This document shows, one piece after another, positions 27,070-35,963 of a stretch of DNA of 64,000 nt. The number at the start of each line of letters is the position of its first letter. Position 1 is the first letter of the stretch. A program made the translations under genes and the position numbers. The notes under the pieces were generated by a model that worked only from the letters and a program-made list of their open reading frames with translations, made no database searches and was not told where the DNA came from. This stretch comes from Pseudanabaena sp. BC1403 (lineage in GTDB: Bacteria; Cyanobacteriota; Cyanobacteriia; Pseudanabaenales; Pseudanabaenaceae), in assembly GCF_002914585.1 (NCBI RefSeq), contig NZ_PDDM01000004.1, forward strand, positions 62,001 to 126,000, given 5' to 3'.

Positions 27070-28686
27070 TTATTCAACAATCCCCAAAATTGTTTGAGGA
27101 TTTGCGCGAGTTAGTTGCGGAGCAATCAATCCTGAAGAATAAAGATGAGGATTGGTCTGAGCAACTAAACTAAAGGCATCACGAGCTTGTTCAGTTACCG
27201 CAACAGTTTTTACGTCGTATGTCTGAGTTGCCAATTTGGGATAAAACCCGATCGCGACAATCGGCACAAGCAAGCAAGCGGCAATAAATACTTCACGAGG
27301 TTTCGCATCGCTAACATACTTATCTAAATGCAACGCGAGATTCGGTTGACCATAAAAGACTTGACGCAAGGTCGAAAGAAGATAGATCGGTGTGATAATT
27401 ACGCCAACTGCTGCTAAACAGATCATCACGATCTTAAAGTTAGAGGCATACACATCGCTGGTAGTGATACCCAGAAAAATATTTAACTCACTCACAAATC
27501 CGCTCATCCCAGGAAGGGCAAGAGATGCCATCGCCGCTGCTGTCATCAGGGCAAAAGCCTTAGGCATGATTTTGGCGATACCGCCCATTTCATCCATCAT
27601 CAATGTATGAGTGCGATCGTAGGTTACTCCAGCGAGGAAGAATAGAGCAGCTGCAATTAGTCCGTGAGAAATCATTTGTAGCAATGCACCACTTACACCC
27701 AAATCATTAAATGATGCTAATCCAACAAGGATAAAGCCCATGTGTGAAATCGAAGAATAGGCTAGGCGACGCTTAAGATTTTGTTGAGCGAATGCTGCCA
27801 TTGCGCCATAGACAATGCCAACTACTCCTAAAACTGCAAGCAAAGGCGCGAAGTAAACATGAGCATTGGGCAACATTTCAATGTTGAAACGTATTAGTGC
27901 ATAGCCGCCCATCTTCAGCAATACCCCAGCTAATACCATCGATACTGGTGCAGAGGCTTCCCCGTGAGCATCTGGCAACCAAGTATGCAAAGGGAAAATC
28001 GGCAACTTTACCCCAAAAGCAATTAAGAAACCTGCATAGGCGAGTAACTCAAAAGCGATCGGATACTGCTTCATCCCCAATTCAGCCATATTAAATGTCG
28101 TCGTATCCCCGTAAAATGCCATCGCTAAACCAGCGACCAGAATAAAAATCGAACCTAATGCAGTGTAGAGAATAAACTTTGTCGCAGCGTAAAGACGCTT
28201 CGGCCCACCCCAAATTGAAATCAGCAGATAGACAGGAATCAATTCTAATTCCCACATGAAGAAAAATAATAATAAATCTTGGGCTGCGAATACCCCTATT
28301 TGGGCACTGTATAAGCAAAGCATCAAGAAATAGAACAGTCGCGATTTTTTAGTAACATTCCAACTTGCAAAAATGGCTAGGGTTGTAATTAAGCCTGTCA
28401 ATAAAATTAGCGGCATCGATAAACCATCAACCGCCAAAGTCCAGTTCAAACCAAGTTGAGGAATCCAAGCATAGTTTTCTGACATCTGGAATGATGCTTC
28501 ATGGAGATTGTATTGACTCCAGAATGCATAGACCATTAAAGACAATTCAATAAATCCTACTGCCATGGAGTACGATCGCACATTCTTGGCATTACCGTAC
28601 TTGTCAGGTATAAAAGGAATCGCAAAGGCTGCTACAAGTGGTAACAGTAAAATAGTGGTAAGCCAAGGAAATTCTGCAACAGACAT
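27070..28686 (-). CDS. ndhD: NAD(P)H-quinone oxidoreductase subunit 4 (NdhD)
   Basis: A 538-residue membrane subunit of the NDH-1 complex, with about 14 membrane segments. NdhD-type subunits pump protons in thylakoid NDH-1, used in respiration and cyclic electron flow. Signatures: [20 protein letters not shown] with the conserved Glu of the fifth helix, [14 protein letters not shown], and [16 protein letters not shown]. The sequence resembles the NdhD1/D2 branch (respiration and cyclic flow) rather than the CO2-uptake NdhD3/D4 branch, but that is a judgement by eye. It is a single gene; ndhF is not beside it. Confidence 0.92.
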   Translation of the reverse strand: MSVAEFPWLTTILLLPLVAAFAIPFIPDKYGNAKNVRSYSMAVGFIELSLMVYAFWSQYNLHEASFQMSENYAWIPQLGLNWTLAVDGLSMPLILLTGLITTLAIFASWNVTKKSRLFYFLMLCLYSAQIGVFAAQDLLLFFFMWELELIPVYLLISIWGGPKRLYAATKFILYTALGSIFILVAGLAMAFYGDTTTFNMAELGMKQYPIAFELLAYAGFLIAFGVKLPIFPLHTWLPDAHGEASAPVSMVLAGVLLKMGGYALIRFNIEMLPNAHVYFAPLLAVLGVVGIVYGAMAAFAQQNLKRRLAYSSISHMGFILVGLASFNDLGVSGALLQMISHGLIAAALFFLAGVTYDRTHTLMMDEMGGIAKIMPKAFALMTAAAMASLALPGMSGFVSELNIFLGITTSDVYASNFKIVMICLAAVGVIITPIYLLSTLRQVFYGQPNLALHLDKYVSDAKPREVFIAACLLVPIVAIGFYPKLATQTYDVKTVAVTEQARDAFSLVAQTNPHLYSSGLIAPQLTRANPQTILGIVE

Positions 28687-29060
28687 GATGAGGATAAATA
28701 CTTACTCGTTAGTTCAATTGTATTAAGAATTTGTAAACTTGTGTTAAGTCTTTTGATATAAAAGTTAATAAATTATCAAATCGTTCAAATAGACTCAAAG
28801 CTATACCAGAAGTCATTTTCTAGGATATACACTGACATTCATCTATAAATTGTCATCTAAATAGTGAATATCATCGCTTTATTACTATCGTTAAGCCTCA
28901 AAACTGGAAATATCAATTTGTGCTCGTTCTAGTTTCTCTATGACAGTGCGATCGCGAGACAATTTCTATTAAGATCAAATTTCTATAGCACTTATGCAAG
29001 AATCGCACTCACAGAGTGGGAATCTTGCAAATCAACCCTTATTACGTTCTCACAACACAA
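28687..29060. other. Divergent promoter region of ndhD and the aminotransferase, with a leader hairpin
   Basis: 374 bases with a HIP1 site. At 28995-29029 an imperfect 16-bp hairpin (TGCAAGAATCGCACTC, loop ACA, two mismatches) lies 31 bases before the aminotransferase ATG, in its likely leader. It has no T-run, so it is more likely a leader structure than a terminator. Nothing else recognised. Confidence 0.4.
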
Positions 29061-30242
29061 ATGAAGACTTGGCTCAAACCTGCTCACCGACTAGGAAAAC
29101 TCCCTCCATACGTTTTTGCCCGTCTAGATGAGTTGAAGTTACGAGCGAAAGAGCAAGGTCTAGATTTGATCGATCTTGGTATGGGCAACCCCGATGGTCC
29201 CACCCCTGAACCAGTAGTCGAAGCCGCGATCACTGCTTTACGCAACCCTAAAAATCATGGCTATCCACCTTTTGAAGGGACGGCTAGTTTTCGTCGGGCG
29301 ATCACTGACTGGTACAAACGTCGTTACAATGTCCAACTTGATTCTGAAGGCGAAGCATTACCTTTAATTGGCTCTAAAGAAGGTTTAGGACATTTAGCGA
29401 TCGCCTATATCGATCCTGGTGATCTGGTACTTGTACCCAGTCCTGCTTATCCTGCCCATTTTCGGGGCCCGTTACTAGCTGGCGGTGATATCTATGAAAT
29501 GATTCTCAAACCTGAACAAGACTGGCTGATCGATCTATCGGCAATTCCCGAAGAAATCGCCCAACGCGCCAAGGTGATGTACTTCAACTATCCCGCAAAC
29601 CCTACTGGTGCAGTTGCACCGCGAGAATTTTTTGAAGAAGTAGTCGCCTTTGCTAAGAAATACGAGATTTTATTAGTACATGATCTCTGCTACGCCGAAC
29701 TAGCTTTTGACGGCTACACCCCTACTAGTTTGCTGGAAATCGAAGGTGGCAAAGATGTGGGTGTAGAATTTCATACTCTCTCAAAAACCTATAATATGGC
29801 TGGCTGGCGTGTTGGCTTTGTAGTCGGCAATCGTCACATTATTCAAGGTTTACGCACCCTCAAAACCAACCTCGATTATGGGATTTTTTCAGCGATTCAA
29901 GTGGCGGCGGAGACTGCCCTACAATTGCCTGATACTTATTTAGAGGCTGTGTGCGATCGCTACAAAGAACGCCGTGATTTTCTGATTTCGGGGCTAGCCG
30001 AACTCGGTTGGGATATCCCCAAAACATACGCCACCATGTATCTCTGGATTCCCGTACCTGTGGGGATGACATCTGCTGACTTCGCTTTAAAAGTTTTAGA
30101 AAGTACAGGCGTAGTCTTCACCCCTGGCAGTGCTTTTGGTCAAGGTGGCGAAGGCTATGTCAGAATTAGTTTGATCGCTGACTGCGATCGTCTTGGCGAA
30201 GCACTCAATCGCCTCAAGCAATCTGGAATACGTTACAAATAG
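29061..30242 (+). CDS. PLP-dependent class I/II aminotransferase (aspartate / LL-diaminopimelate type)
   Basis: 393 residues from ATG 29061 (MKTWLKPAHRLGKLPPYVF). The longer frame opens GTG at 29016 inside the leader hairpin. PLP lysine is K242 in LSKTYNMAGWRVGF. MYFNYPANPTGA and VHDLCYAELAFDG hold the cofactor ring-binding Asn and Asp/Tyr, and GEGYVRISLI has the substrate carboxylate Arg. Cyanobacterial relatives such as Sll0480 are annotated as aspartate or LL-diaminopimelate aminotransferases. Transfer of an amino group from Glu or Asp to a keto acid is sure; the natural substrate is not. A terminator follows immediately, so lgt downstream has its own start. Confidence 0.85.
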   Translation: MKTWLKPAHRLGKLPPYVFARLDELKLRAKEQGLDLIDLGMGNPDGPTPEPVVEAAITALRNPKNHGYPPFEGTASFRRAITDWYKRRYNVQLDSEGEALPLIGSKEGLGHLAIAYIDPGDLVLVPSPAYPAHFRGPLLAGGDIYEMILKPEQDWLIDLSAIPEEIAQRAKVMYFNYPANPTGAVAPREFFEEVVAFAKKYEILLVHDLCYAELAFDGYTPTSLLEIEGGKDVGVEFHTLSKTYNMAGWRVGFVVGNRHIIQGLRTLKTNLDYGIFSAIQVAAETALQLPDTYLEAVCDRYKERRDFLISGLAELGWDIPKTYATMYLWIPVPVGMTSADFALKVLESTGVVFTPGSAFGQGGEGYVRISLIADCDRLGEALNRLKQSGIRYK

Positions 30243-30279
30243 ATATAAGGTGTGGGGCAAAGCCCCACACCTTATATCT
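30241..30279. terminator. Hairpin terminator after the aminotransferase gene
   Basis: A perfect 18-bp stem AGATATAAGGTGTGGGGC, loop AAA, complement at 30262-30279. It overlaps the stop codon. It lacks a long T-run, so its strength is uncertain. Confidence 0.6.
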
Positions 30280-30304
30280 GAATTACCCAAGTAAAAAGGA
30301 AAAA

Positions 30305-31156
30305 GTGTTTAATCTGTTGCCTCTTGCTTTTGAATTTACATCTCCAGGTCCGATCGCTTTTGAGGTTGGTTCACTTTCGATCCGTTGGTATGGATTGCTA
30401 ATCGCTTCGGCAATTATTTTGGGGACAGTGCTAGCTCAAAAACTTGCTGAAAAGCGCAATGTTGATCCAGAACTAGTTGGAGATCTGGCGATTTGGCTGG
30501 TAGTTGGGGCGATCCCCTGCGCTCGTTTTTACTATGTTTTGTTTGAGTGGCATCGCTTTCAGACACAAGAATGGTACAAAGTATTTGCCATCTGGGAAGG
30601 CGGCATTGCTATTCATGGGGCGATTATTGGTGGTGCGATCGCGGCAACTATATTTTGCAAACGCCAAAAAATTTCCACATGGCTGATGGCTGATATCATC
30701 ATGCCTGCGGTGATTTTGGGGCAAGCGATTGGACGTTGGGGTAATTTTTTCAATTCTGAAGCCTTTGGTAGTCCTACGGATTTACCTTGGAAATTATTGA
30801 TTCCTATCAATCGTCGTCCTCCTGAATTTGTCAACGAGCCATACTTTCACCCTACATTTTTATATGAATCCCTGTGGAACATCGGTGTATTTGCAATTTT
30901 AATCTTTGCCTTTCTGCGTTTTCCTAAGCTTAGGACTGGCACGATCACGATGATCTATGCGATCGCTTACAGCCTCGGCAGATTTTGGATCGAAGGTTTA
31001 CGCACCGACAGCTTAATGGTAAGTGGGCTTCGCACAGCACAGATGGTTAGTCTGGCTGCGATCGTTGTAGGTATCTTTGGCTTAATTTGGCTATACGGAT
31101 TGCGCCGTCGGTTTCCTGACACCACTCCTAAAGAAATAACGTCCGAAAACCTATGA
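30305..31156 (+). CDS. lgt: Prolipoprotein diacylglyceryl transferase
   Basis: 283 residues, GTG start at 30305 with AAGGAAAAA just upstream. This inner-membrane enzyme moves a diacylglyceryl group from phosphatidylglycerol to the lipobox Cys of prolipoproteins. Signature parts: SIRWYGLLIA, WEGGIAIHGAIIGG (essential His), GQAIGRWGNFFNSEAFG (the Lgt signature) and SLGRFWIEGLRTDS. About seven membrane segments. The DUF2232 gene overlaps its stop by ATGA. The partner enzyme gene lnt is also in this window, at 59.2 kb. A lipoprotein substrate, the NatB-like protein, lies at 38.9 kb. Confidence 0.95.
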   Translation: MFNLLPLAFEFTSPGPIAFEVGSLSIRWYGLLIASAIILGTVLAQKLAEKRNVDPELVGDLAIWLVVGAIPCARFYYVLFEWHRFQTQEWYKVFAIWEGGIAIHGAIIGGAIAATIFCKRQKISTWLMADIIMPAVILGQAIGRWGNFFNSEAFGSPTDLPWKLLIPINRRPPEFVNEPYFHPTFLYESLWNIGVFAILIFAFLRFPKLRTGTITMIYAIAYSLGRFWIEGLRTDSLMVSGLRTAQMVSLAAIVVGIFGLIWLYGLRRRFPDTTPKEITSENL

Positions 31157-31779
31157 CCAAATTGCCGCATACCGATCCTCGCGAAATGGTGGAAACTGCA
31201 TTCCTTGCTAGTACCACCGCCATGTTGTTTCTAATTAATTTTTACTTTCCCCTTGGTCCATTGCTGAGAATGCTGTTTCCATTGCCAACCGCTTTAGCAT
31301 ATTTACGATGGAATAGTCGCGCCGCATGGATGTCAATGGTCGTAACAGCATTACTTTTAGCAATTTTGATGGGACCAACCCGTAGCATTCAGTATATTGT
31401 TCCGCATGGTTTAGTTGGTGTCACATTGGGATATCTATGGAAACGAGATTTTCCTTGGTCGGGTTCGCTGAGTATTGCGACAATGATTGGCTCAGTTGGC
31501 ACAGCTTTTCAGTTTGCTTTTTTATCAGTTTTGATGGGTGAAAACGTCTGGAACTATTCGATCGCACAGATTACAGGACTACTCAATTGGTTGATGCAGC
31601 TTTTCGGGTCACTGGAACAGCCAGATTTTGCGACAATTCAAATTTTTGCGATCGCAGCGATTATCTTTAGTAACTTTGCTTATCAATTACTAGTTCATTT
31701 AGTCGCTTGGATTGTGCTTGATCGCCTTGGTAATCCCATACCCAGCCCACCCAAATGGATAGAATCTTTATTAGCTTAA
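31153..31779 (+). CDS. DUF2232 membrane protein
   Basis: A 208-residue integral membrane protein with about six hydrophobic segments and no enzymatic motif, matching the DUF2232/YybS-like pattern: TAMLFLINFYFPLGPLLRM near the start, 'LPTALAYLRWN' and 'GLVGVTLGYLWKR'. Its start ATG overlaps the lgt stop (ATGA), so the two are translationally coupled. In other bacteria YybS-type proteins resemble energy-coupling-factor substrate components, but function is not established. The link with lgt may mean an envelope role (inference). Confidence 0.75.
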   Translation: MTKLPHTDPREMVETAFLASTTAMLFLINFYFPLGPLLRMLFPLPTALAYLRWNSRAAWMSMVVTALLLAILMGPTRSIQYIVPHGLVGVTLGYLWKRDFPWSGSLSIATMIGSVGTAFQFAFLSVLMGENVWNYSIAQITGLLNWLMQLFGSLEQPDFATIQIFAIAAIIFSNFAYQLLVHLVAWIVLDRLGNPIPSPPKWIESLLA

Positions 31780-31950
31780 ACAGATAATAAGCACTTAAAC
31801 GAGTTTTTACCCCTTAGCATCAGCATGGCTGAGACAATCTTTGGAAAAACTTAATTAATTGACACAATCTCGAATAAGAAATTATACTCATTAGTTAACC
31901 GCCAGAATGCGTATAGTTCTGAAATATTGGCGCAAATCACTTTCGTTACC

Positions 31951-32283
31951 ATGACCAACCCTGCCGAATCAAATCAAACTGTAATTACAAACTCATCAAT
32001 TGCTCTATCTGAAAGAGAGCTGCAAGTGATTGAACTAGTAGCTGGTGGCTTAACCAACCAAGATATCGCGATCAAACTAGCGATCAGCAAACGCACTGTA
32101 GATAATCACATTAGCAATATTTTAACAAAAACGAAAACTGATAACCGAGTTTCATTGGTACGTTGGGCTTTACAATGGGGTAAGGTTTGCATTGATGAAG
32201 TTAACTGCTGTATAATCGGTACGCATCCAGATGGCAATGTTTTAGATGTAAAAGATTTGGGGCAGGAATTAGAAAGTGCCTAG
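31951..32283 (+). CDS. Small LuxR-type transcription regulator (PedR-like)
   Basis: 110 residues from ATG 31951 (MTNPAESNQ). It is a stand-alone LuxR/FixJ helix-turn-helix: LSERELQVIELVAGGLTNQD, ISKRTVDNHISNILTK, then RVSLVRWALQWGKVCIDEVN and CC. No receiver or sensor domain. Cyanobacterial PedR (Ssl0564), a regulator tied to photosynthetic electron transport through its redox state, has this size and a Cys-ending 'GKVC..NCC' tail as I recall it. The three C-terminal cysteines (C85, C92, C93 region) make redox control plausible (inference). The next gene overlaps it by 8 bp. Confidence 0.75.
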   Translation: MTNPAESNQTVITNSSIALSERELQVIELVAGGLTNQDIAIKLAISKRTVDNHISNILTKTKTDNRVSLVRWALQWGKVCIDEVNCCIIGTHPDGNVLDVKDLGQELESA

Positions 32284-32551
32284 TGGGGAATTAGTAATTA
32301 ATCGTTGCAAGATTGTTTACAATCCTGATATTACGCTAGCTATGTATCGAGAGTTAGCGTCTCATATTGAACAAATTGTTGATGTTAGCTCTGAATTGTT
32401 TTGGCAAGAAAGTACTGAATTTAGTTATTTGGGTAGTCAAATTGGTGGGATGTGGCTTGTCTACCCGCAATCACTTACTACGCAATCCCAAATTTTGATA
32501 AAAGATATCTTAAATCATTACGGAGATTGGACATCTGATCCCAAAGAATAA
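32276..32551 (+). CDS. Small conserved-looking protein, unknown
   Basis: 91 residues, GTG start at 32276, overlapping the regulator gene by 8 bp and so probably coupled to it. It is soluble and mixed alpha/beta, without recognised motifs: INRCKIVYNPDITLAMYREL, then an acidic and aromatic middle (SELFWQESTEFSYLGSQIGG) and a short helix end. A 12-bp hairpin terminator begins at its stop codon. It may act with the PedR-like regulator, but there is no sequence evidence beyond the overlap. Confidence 0.65.
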   Translation: MPSGELVINRCKIVYNPDITLAMYRELASHIEQIVDVSSELFWQESTEFSYLGSQIGGMWLVYPQSLTTQSQILIKDILNHYGDWTSDPKE

Positions 32552-32576
32552 AAAAGTGCGCTAAGCGCACTTTTTT
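32550..32576. terminator. Hairpin terminator
   Basis: 12-bp stem AAAAAAGTGCGC, loop TAA, complement ending TTTTTT (32565-32576). Confidence 0.75.
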
Positions 32577-32589
32577 ATATTAAAAACTT

Positions 32590-33276
32590 ATGAGAAGACG
32601 TATATTTACCGATTTTGATGGTCCAATCATGGACGTATCTGAACGATACTACCAAGTTTACTTATATTGCTTAGACAAAATCCGTAAGCCCGAACAAGTA
32701 ATTACGACTCTATCAAAGTCAGAGTTTTGGGAATTGAAGAGATCGCAAATACCTGAAAAAGAAATCGCAAATCTATCAGGCTTTAAAGATGAAAAGCAAT
32801 CCGTCGCCTTTGCTCACCTTCGCCGCGCCACTGTTCATACAGATCCATATTTTTCTTATGATTGCCTGATCGACATTGCAATCCCAGCATTAGAAAAAGC
32901 TCAACAGTTAGGGATCGATCTAGCAGTGATGACTATGCGTCGCCGTAGAGAACTCGAACCTGTTCTTGATAGATATAACTTAAGACGATTTTTTCCTAGC
33001 GATCGCATCTTCTGTCTGGACGATGACTATGTGAAAACAGTCGATATCCAAGACAAACCCAAATTAATGAAAATTGCTCAAGATACTCTGCCAGAGGTAG
33101 AGAAGCAGTGGATGATCGGTGATACCGAAGCAGATATTATCTCTGCTCAAACTTACCATGTTCCAGCGATCGCTGTACTTAGTGGCATCCGTAACTACAT
33201 TCAACTACAAAAATATAAGCCTCATCAAATCGTTACAAACTTAAGTTGCGCGATAAATGAGGTTGTAAGCCTATAA
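32590..33276 (+). CDS. HAD-superfamily hydrolase
   Basis: 228 residues. HAD motif I is TDFDGPIMDVS (residues about 6-16), with Asp nucleophile D8 and acid D10. Motif II may be the Thr/Ser in LAVMTMRRR, motif III is a Lys in DKPKLMKIA, and motif IV is WMIGDTEADIISA. The helical cap between motifs I and II (residues about 20-95) is of the type found in phosphoglycolate phosphatase-like enzymes. A phosphatase on a small phospho-metabolite is likely; the substrate is unknown. It lies between two terminators and is a single-gene unit. Confidence 0.8.
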   Translation: MRRRIFTDFDGPIMDVSERYYQVYLYCLDKIRKPEQVITTLSKSEFWELKRSQIPEKEIANLSGFKDEKQSVAFAHLRRATVHTDPYFSYDCLIDIAIPALEKAQQLGIDLAVMTMRRRRELEPVLDRYNLRRFFPSDRIFCLDDDYVKTVDIQDKPKLMKIAQDTLPEVEKQWMIGDTEADIISAQTYHVPAIAVLSGIRNYIQLQKYKPHQIVTNLSCAINEVVSL

Positions 33277-33323
33277 AAGGAACAAAAGTATTGCTCCGCA
33301 ATGCTTTTGTTCCTTTTATAGGC
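33269..33323. terminator. Bidirectional hairpin between the HAD gene and the NblA-like gene
   Basis: A 26-bp stem (GCCTATAAAAGGAACAAAAG start, one G-T pair near the tip), loop TCC. It contains the HAD stop codon and lies 7 bp from the end of the convergent NblA-like gene. Confidence 0.7.
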
Positions 33324-33329
33324 TTTGGA

Positions 33330-33503
33330 TTACATTCCCCCTAAGAACTCTTGTTTGGCAATTTTTACCATCATTGCTTGCTGCCCTAAATAAAGCATAT
33401 GTAGCTCAGTTAGCAGTTGCTTAGCTGAATCTATATCAATATTTTGGATCTGCTGGCAAAACATCATATGGGTAAATTGCTTTTCGACAGGTAAGTCACT
33501 CAT
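33330..33503 (-). CDS. NblA-like small protein (phycobilisome degradation adaptor family)
   Basis: 57 residues starting MSDLPVEKQFTHMMFCQQ; the ribosome site TGAGGTAC lies just upstream. The pattern LPVEKQF...F..QIQNI....AK.LLTEL follows the NblA opening ('LxLEQxFkxxxFxxQvqnmsxeqAkefLveLy') position for position for about 35 residues. The second half, HMLYLGQQAMMVKIAKQEFL, departs from the usual 'MMVKDNLYKHFL'. NblA guides Clp protease to phycobiliproteins under nutrient stress. The gene sits alone, with about 280 bp of upstream region. The family call is by eye and needs a profile search. It could be a paralogue with another target. Confidence 0.6.
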   Translation of the reverse strand: MSDLPVEKQFTHMMFCQQIQNIDIDSAKQLLTELHMLYLGQQAMMVKIAKQEFLGGM

Positions 33504-33789
33504 AAGTACCTCATTTACAAATCAATCGATGACACTAAACTATGACAATAACTAACGCTTTGAAGTTGCTTACGACCAGATATTAGTCACTGTGTCAACA
33601 TAACGTAACATTACTTTAAAGTCACTAAAAAAACTGTATCATGATAAACATTTTTTCTAGATATACCCAAAGAAATATTTTCTACAAAAAGTCATAAAGG
33701 TATTCCTTATGATAGCTATAAGCAAATATATGGTTGCTAGGGCTCTAGTTAAAACACAAAGCCCAAAACTTCTCTGATTTTTACATGCA
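33504..33789. other. Upstream region of the NblA-like gene
   Basis: About 285 AT-rich bases, no reading frame. If the gene is nblA-like, its nutrient-responsive promoter should lie here. I saw no clean NtcA box (GTA-N8-TAC) and no Pho box. Confidence 0.35.
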
Positions 33790-33828
33790 AAAAAAGAGAG
33801 GGCAGCTATTAGCTGCCCTCTCTTTTTT
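33790..33828. terminator. Hairpin, A/T-flanked
   Basis: Perfect 18-bp stem AAAAAAGAGAGGGCAGCT, loop ATT, complement at 33811-33828. No gene abuts it directly, so it may mark the end of a lost gene or a small RNA. Confidence 0.6.
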
Positions 33829-33841
33829 ATTAACTGTAACC

Positions 33842-33894
33842 AAAAGAAAAAGCCTAGGTTACTTTCCCTGTTTCGTTCCTAGGCTTTTTCTTTT
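33842..33894. terminator. Hairpin, A/T-flanked, with long loop
   Basis: 17-bp arms AAAAGAAAAAGCCTAGG and CCTAGGCTTTTTCTTTT with a 19-nt loop, 14 bp after the previous hairpin. Confidence 0.55.
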
Positions 33895-34065
33895 GTTCGC
33901 TCCTCACACCTCTATACTATACATCCCTCTTTCTAAAATGTCTACTAGTTTGTCGAGCAATATAGGGGATTTTCGTAAGCCTTTTGGCTGATATTTGTAC
34001 TTATATTCGCTTTTTATAGATATATCCACCCATCTAGAGGAGTCGCTTGGAGTTCCCCATTTGGG

Positions 34066-34740
34066 TTACAGATATTTTGCCCAAATATCAACCACCTCTT
34101 GAGAGCCATACCATTTACCAGATCGCGGCGAGTGATAGACCCCATCGATCGCAATATTCGTAGCGCCATCTAAATATGCAGCCTCAATCGGAATAATGCC
34201 ATCGCCCCATGCATCTCCCTGACCAGTGGTCAGTTCATAGCTGCTATAGGCTAGCCATCTTTTGGGCGTAGATTTTTTGCCTTGTACTGATTTCCCTGCA
34301 ATACAGATATATTCAATGTCGTCATAATAAGCGTCAGGATAATTATCATTGACAAATCCTAAGTTTGGTAGTGACCAAGGTTCAAGACTGCGTTGGGGCG
34401 TGCCTAGACAGATTAGCTTGGCTACTTTGGGTCTTGCATCCCAAACTTTGTCGTAATAGGGGCGATCGCCGAGATAAATCCGTGAGAGCCAGCCCCCTGC
34501 GGAATGGGCAATAATATTTACTTTGGATGCGCCAGTTTTGGCTAATTCCTGATTTACGGTTTGGTCAAGTTTTTCTAAGATGGGGGCGATCGATCGCCCG
34601 CCTAACGTTGGAAACCATTCCCACCATTTCAAAGGAACCACCGTTGCTGATAAATTTCTATTTTCTAATTTCTTAGCGATCGGTATGTAATCGGCTGCCC
34701 CCGCAAGATATCCCTCAAGAATAATATTTGGAGTGGACAT
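34066..34740 (-). CDS. Alpha/beta hydrolase (lipase/esterase-like)
   Basis: About 224 residues from ATG 34740 (MSTPNIILEGYLAG); an in-frame ATG 12 bases upstream is also possible. VNIIAHSAGGWLSRIYLGD is the nucleophile elbow with Ser in AHSAGG, and GDGIIPIEAAYLDGA supplies the likely acid. DGVYHSPRSG contains the catalytic His. The pattern fits cyanobacterial triacylglycerol lipase/esterase-type proteins, which lack a signal peptide as here. Substrate unknown. The gene is separated from the zinc-ribbon gene by a hairpin, so it probably has its own promoter. Confidence 0.75.
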   Translation of the reverse strand: MSTPNIILEGYLAGAADYIPIAKKLENRNLSATVVPLKWWEWFPTLGGRSIAPILEKLDQTVNQELAKTGASKVNIIAHSAGGWLSRIYLGDRPYYDKVWDARPKVAKLICLGTPQRSLEPWSLPNLGFVNDNYPDAYYDDIEYICIAGKSVQGKKSTPKRWLAYSSYELTTGQGDAWGDGIIPIEAAYLDGATNIAIDGVYHSPRSGKWYGSQEVVDIWAKYL

Positions 34741-34755
34741 ATAAATCACCATAAA

Positions 34756-34790
34756 AAAGTAGAGATGTCGCTAAGCAACCTCTCTACTTT
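34756..34790 (-). terminator. Hairpin after the zinc-ribbon gene
   Basis: 10-bp arms AAAGTAGAGA and TCTCTACTTT with a 15-nt loop, 14 bp past the stop of the minus-strand operon at 34804. Confidence 0.5.
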
Positions 34791-34803
34791 AAATCGCAAA
34801 GTG

Positions 34804-35007
34804 CTAAATTTCATCAGGTCGTTGACTGAGACAACTACCGCCGCGTGCCGCATTGCGAAAAGTTTGTACCGCTTCAACGGTATTAATATGACCACAGTAT
34901 GGGCAGTAAACCTGTTCGCCAATTTGTGGCTCGATGTCAGCCCGACTCCACCATTTATGGCAGCGATCGCAATGAAAGTGATAGAGAAATTCGAGAGAAA
35001 CTTTCAT
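34804..35007 (-). CDS. Small zinc-ribbon protein
   Basis: 67 residues with a two-knuckle zinc ribbon: CDRCHKWW near residue 13 and VYCPYCGHINT near residue 34, giving a CxxC-x20-CxxC metal site. Nothing else is recognised. The start is 5 bp after the stop of the upstream glycosyltransferase, so they are co-transcribed. A role in RNA or protein binding is possible. Confidence 0.7.
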   Translation of the reverse strand: MKVSLEFLYHFHCDRCHKWWSRADIEPQIGEQVYCPYCGHINTVEAVQTFRNAARGGSCLSQRPDEI

Positions 35008-35012
35008 AGGCT

Positions 35013-35909
35013 CTACTGTTCTTCTCTATAGGCGGCGTATACGCCCTTGACGTTGTACCAATTCAAGAAAATTCTAGCTATTTCTAGGGCTAATTGGGGT
35101 TTGCCTTGGTCAATCAGCCATTTTAAAAGCGGACGTAACGATCGCTCGTTTAGCGAACCACCCAAGGACAATGCCCCCCAAAGAAGCACATGCAGCCATG
35201 TCATCTGAATCATCATTCTGACTGTCCATGTTGGATGCTTTTTGTAAAAAACCACACCCATACGTCCTCGTTGAGCTTCGACATCGACAAGACGTGGTAA
35301 TTGCTCAATCGTAAAAGCAGGATGCCAATGATAACCAACAGCATCGGGACATTTAATTAATTTTAATCCTAAATTTTTGAGGCGTACACCTAGCTCTAGA
35401 TCTTCCCAGCCATACTGACGGAAACTAGTGTCAAACTTTCCTGCTTTGATCAGCCAATGCTTGGCGATCGCCACATTACCAGTCGCAAAGAAAGCAGTGG
35501 AAATATCTTGGATTTTAATTTTCTCAGAGGTCGGATTATCAAAATTATTAGTATTAATTACTAACCCATAGGTAAAGGCGCGATCGCTCTTGGCTAGAGC
35601 CTTGGCATGGGCTGACAAAAATACTGGCGTAACGACGAGGTCGCTATCGATAAAGACTATCGTTTCGCCTAATGCCACATCGATTCCTGTATTTCTAGCG
35701 ATCGCTGCGCCTTCATGGTTTTGCAGAAATAAACGCACATGAGGAAACTCATCTGAATGGCTTTGTAAAAAGTCTACCGTGCCGTCGGTGGAGCCATCAT
35801 CAACTACTACAACCTCATAGGGCTGCGTAAAATTCTGTGCTTCCAATGCTTGCAAACACTTTTGCAATATCGGTAAGCGATTATACGTCGGGATAATAAT
35901 TGACCACAT
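35013..35909 (-). CDS. Glycosyltransferase family 2
   Basis: 298 residues. GT-A fold: MWSIIIPTYNRLPILQKCL, VVVVDDGSTDGTVDFL (nucleotide-binding Asp pair), VFIDSDLVV (metal-binding DxD) and YGWEDLELGVRLKNLGL (the acceptor-side ED motif). It has no membrane segment apart from a weak one near residue 240. It transfers a sugar from a nucleotide donor to a glycan or lipid acceptor; donor and acceptor are unknown. It is followed by the zinc-ribbon gene in the same unit. Confidence 0.85.
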   Translation of the reverse strand: MWSIIIPTYNRLPILQKCLQALEAQNFTQPYEVVVVDDGSTDGTVDFLQSHSDEFPHVRLFLQNHEGAAIARNTGIDVALGETIVFIDSDLVVTPVFLSAHAKALAKSDRAFTYGLVINTNNFDNPTSEKIKIQDISTAFFATGNVAIAKHWLIKAGKFDTSFRQYGWEDLELGVRLKNLGLKLIKCPDAVGYHWHPAFTIEQLPRLVDVEAQRGRMGVVFYKKHPTWTVRMMIQMTWLHVLLWGALSLGGSLNERSLRPLLKWLIDQGKPQLALEIARIFLNWYNVKGVYAAYREEQ

Positions 35910-35963
35910 ATTTGACCATTATAAAATTAGAGGAGGCTTCCCGCCCTCTAATTTGAATTACAA

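Noticed and set aside
33785-33991. Plus-strand frame of 68 residues
   Set aside because: It runs through two perfect hairpins and has no ribosome site or protein-like composition.
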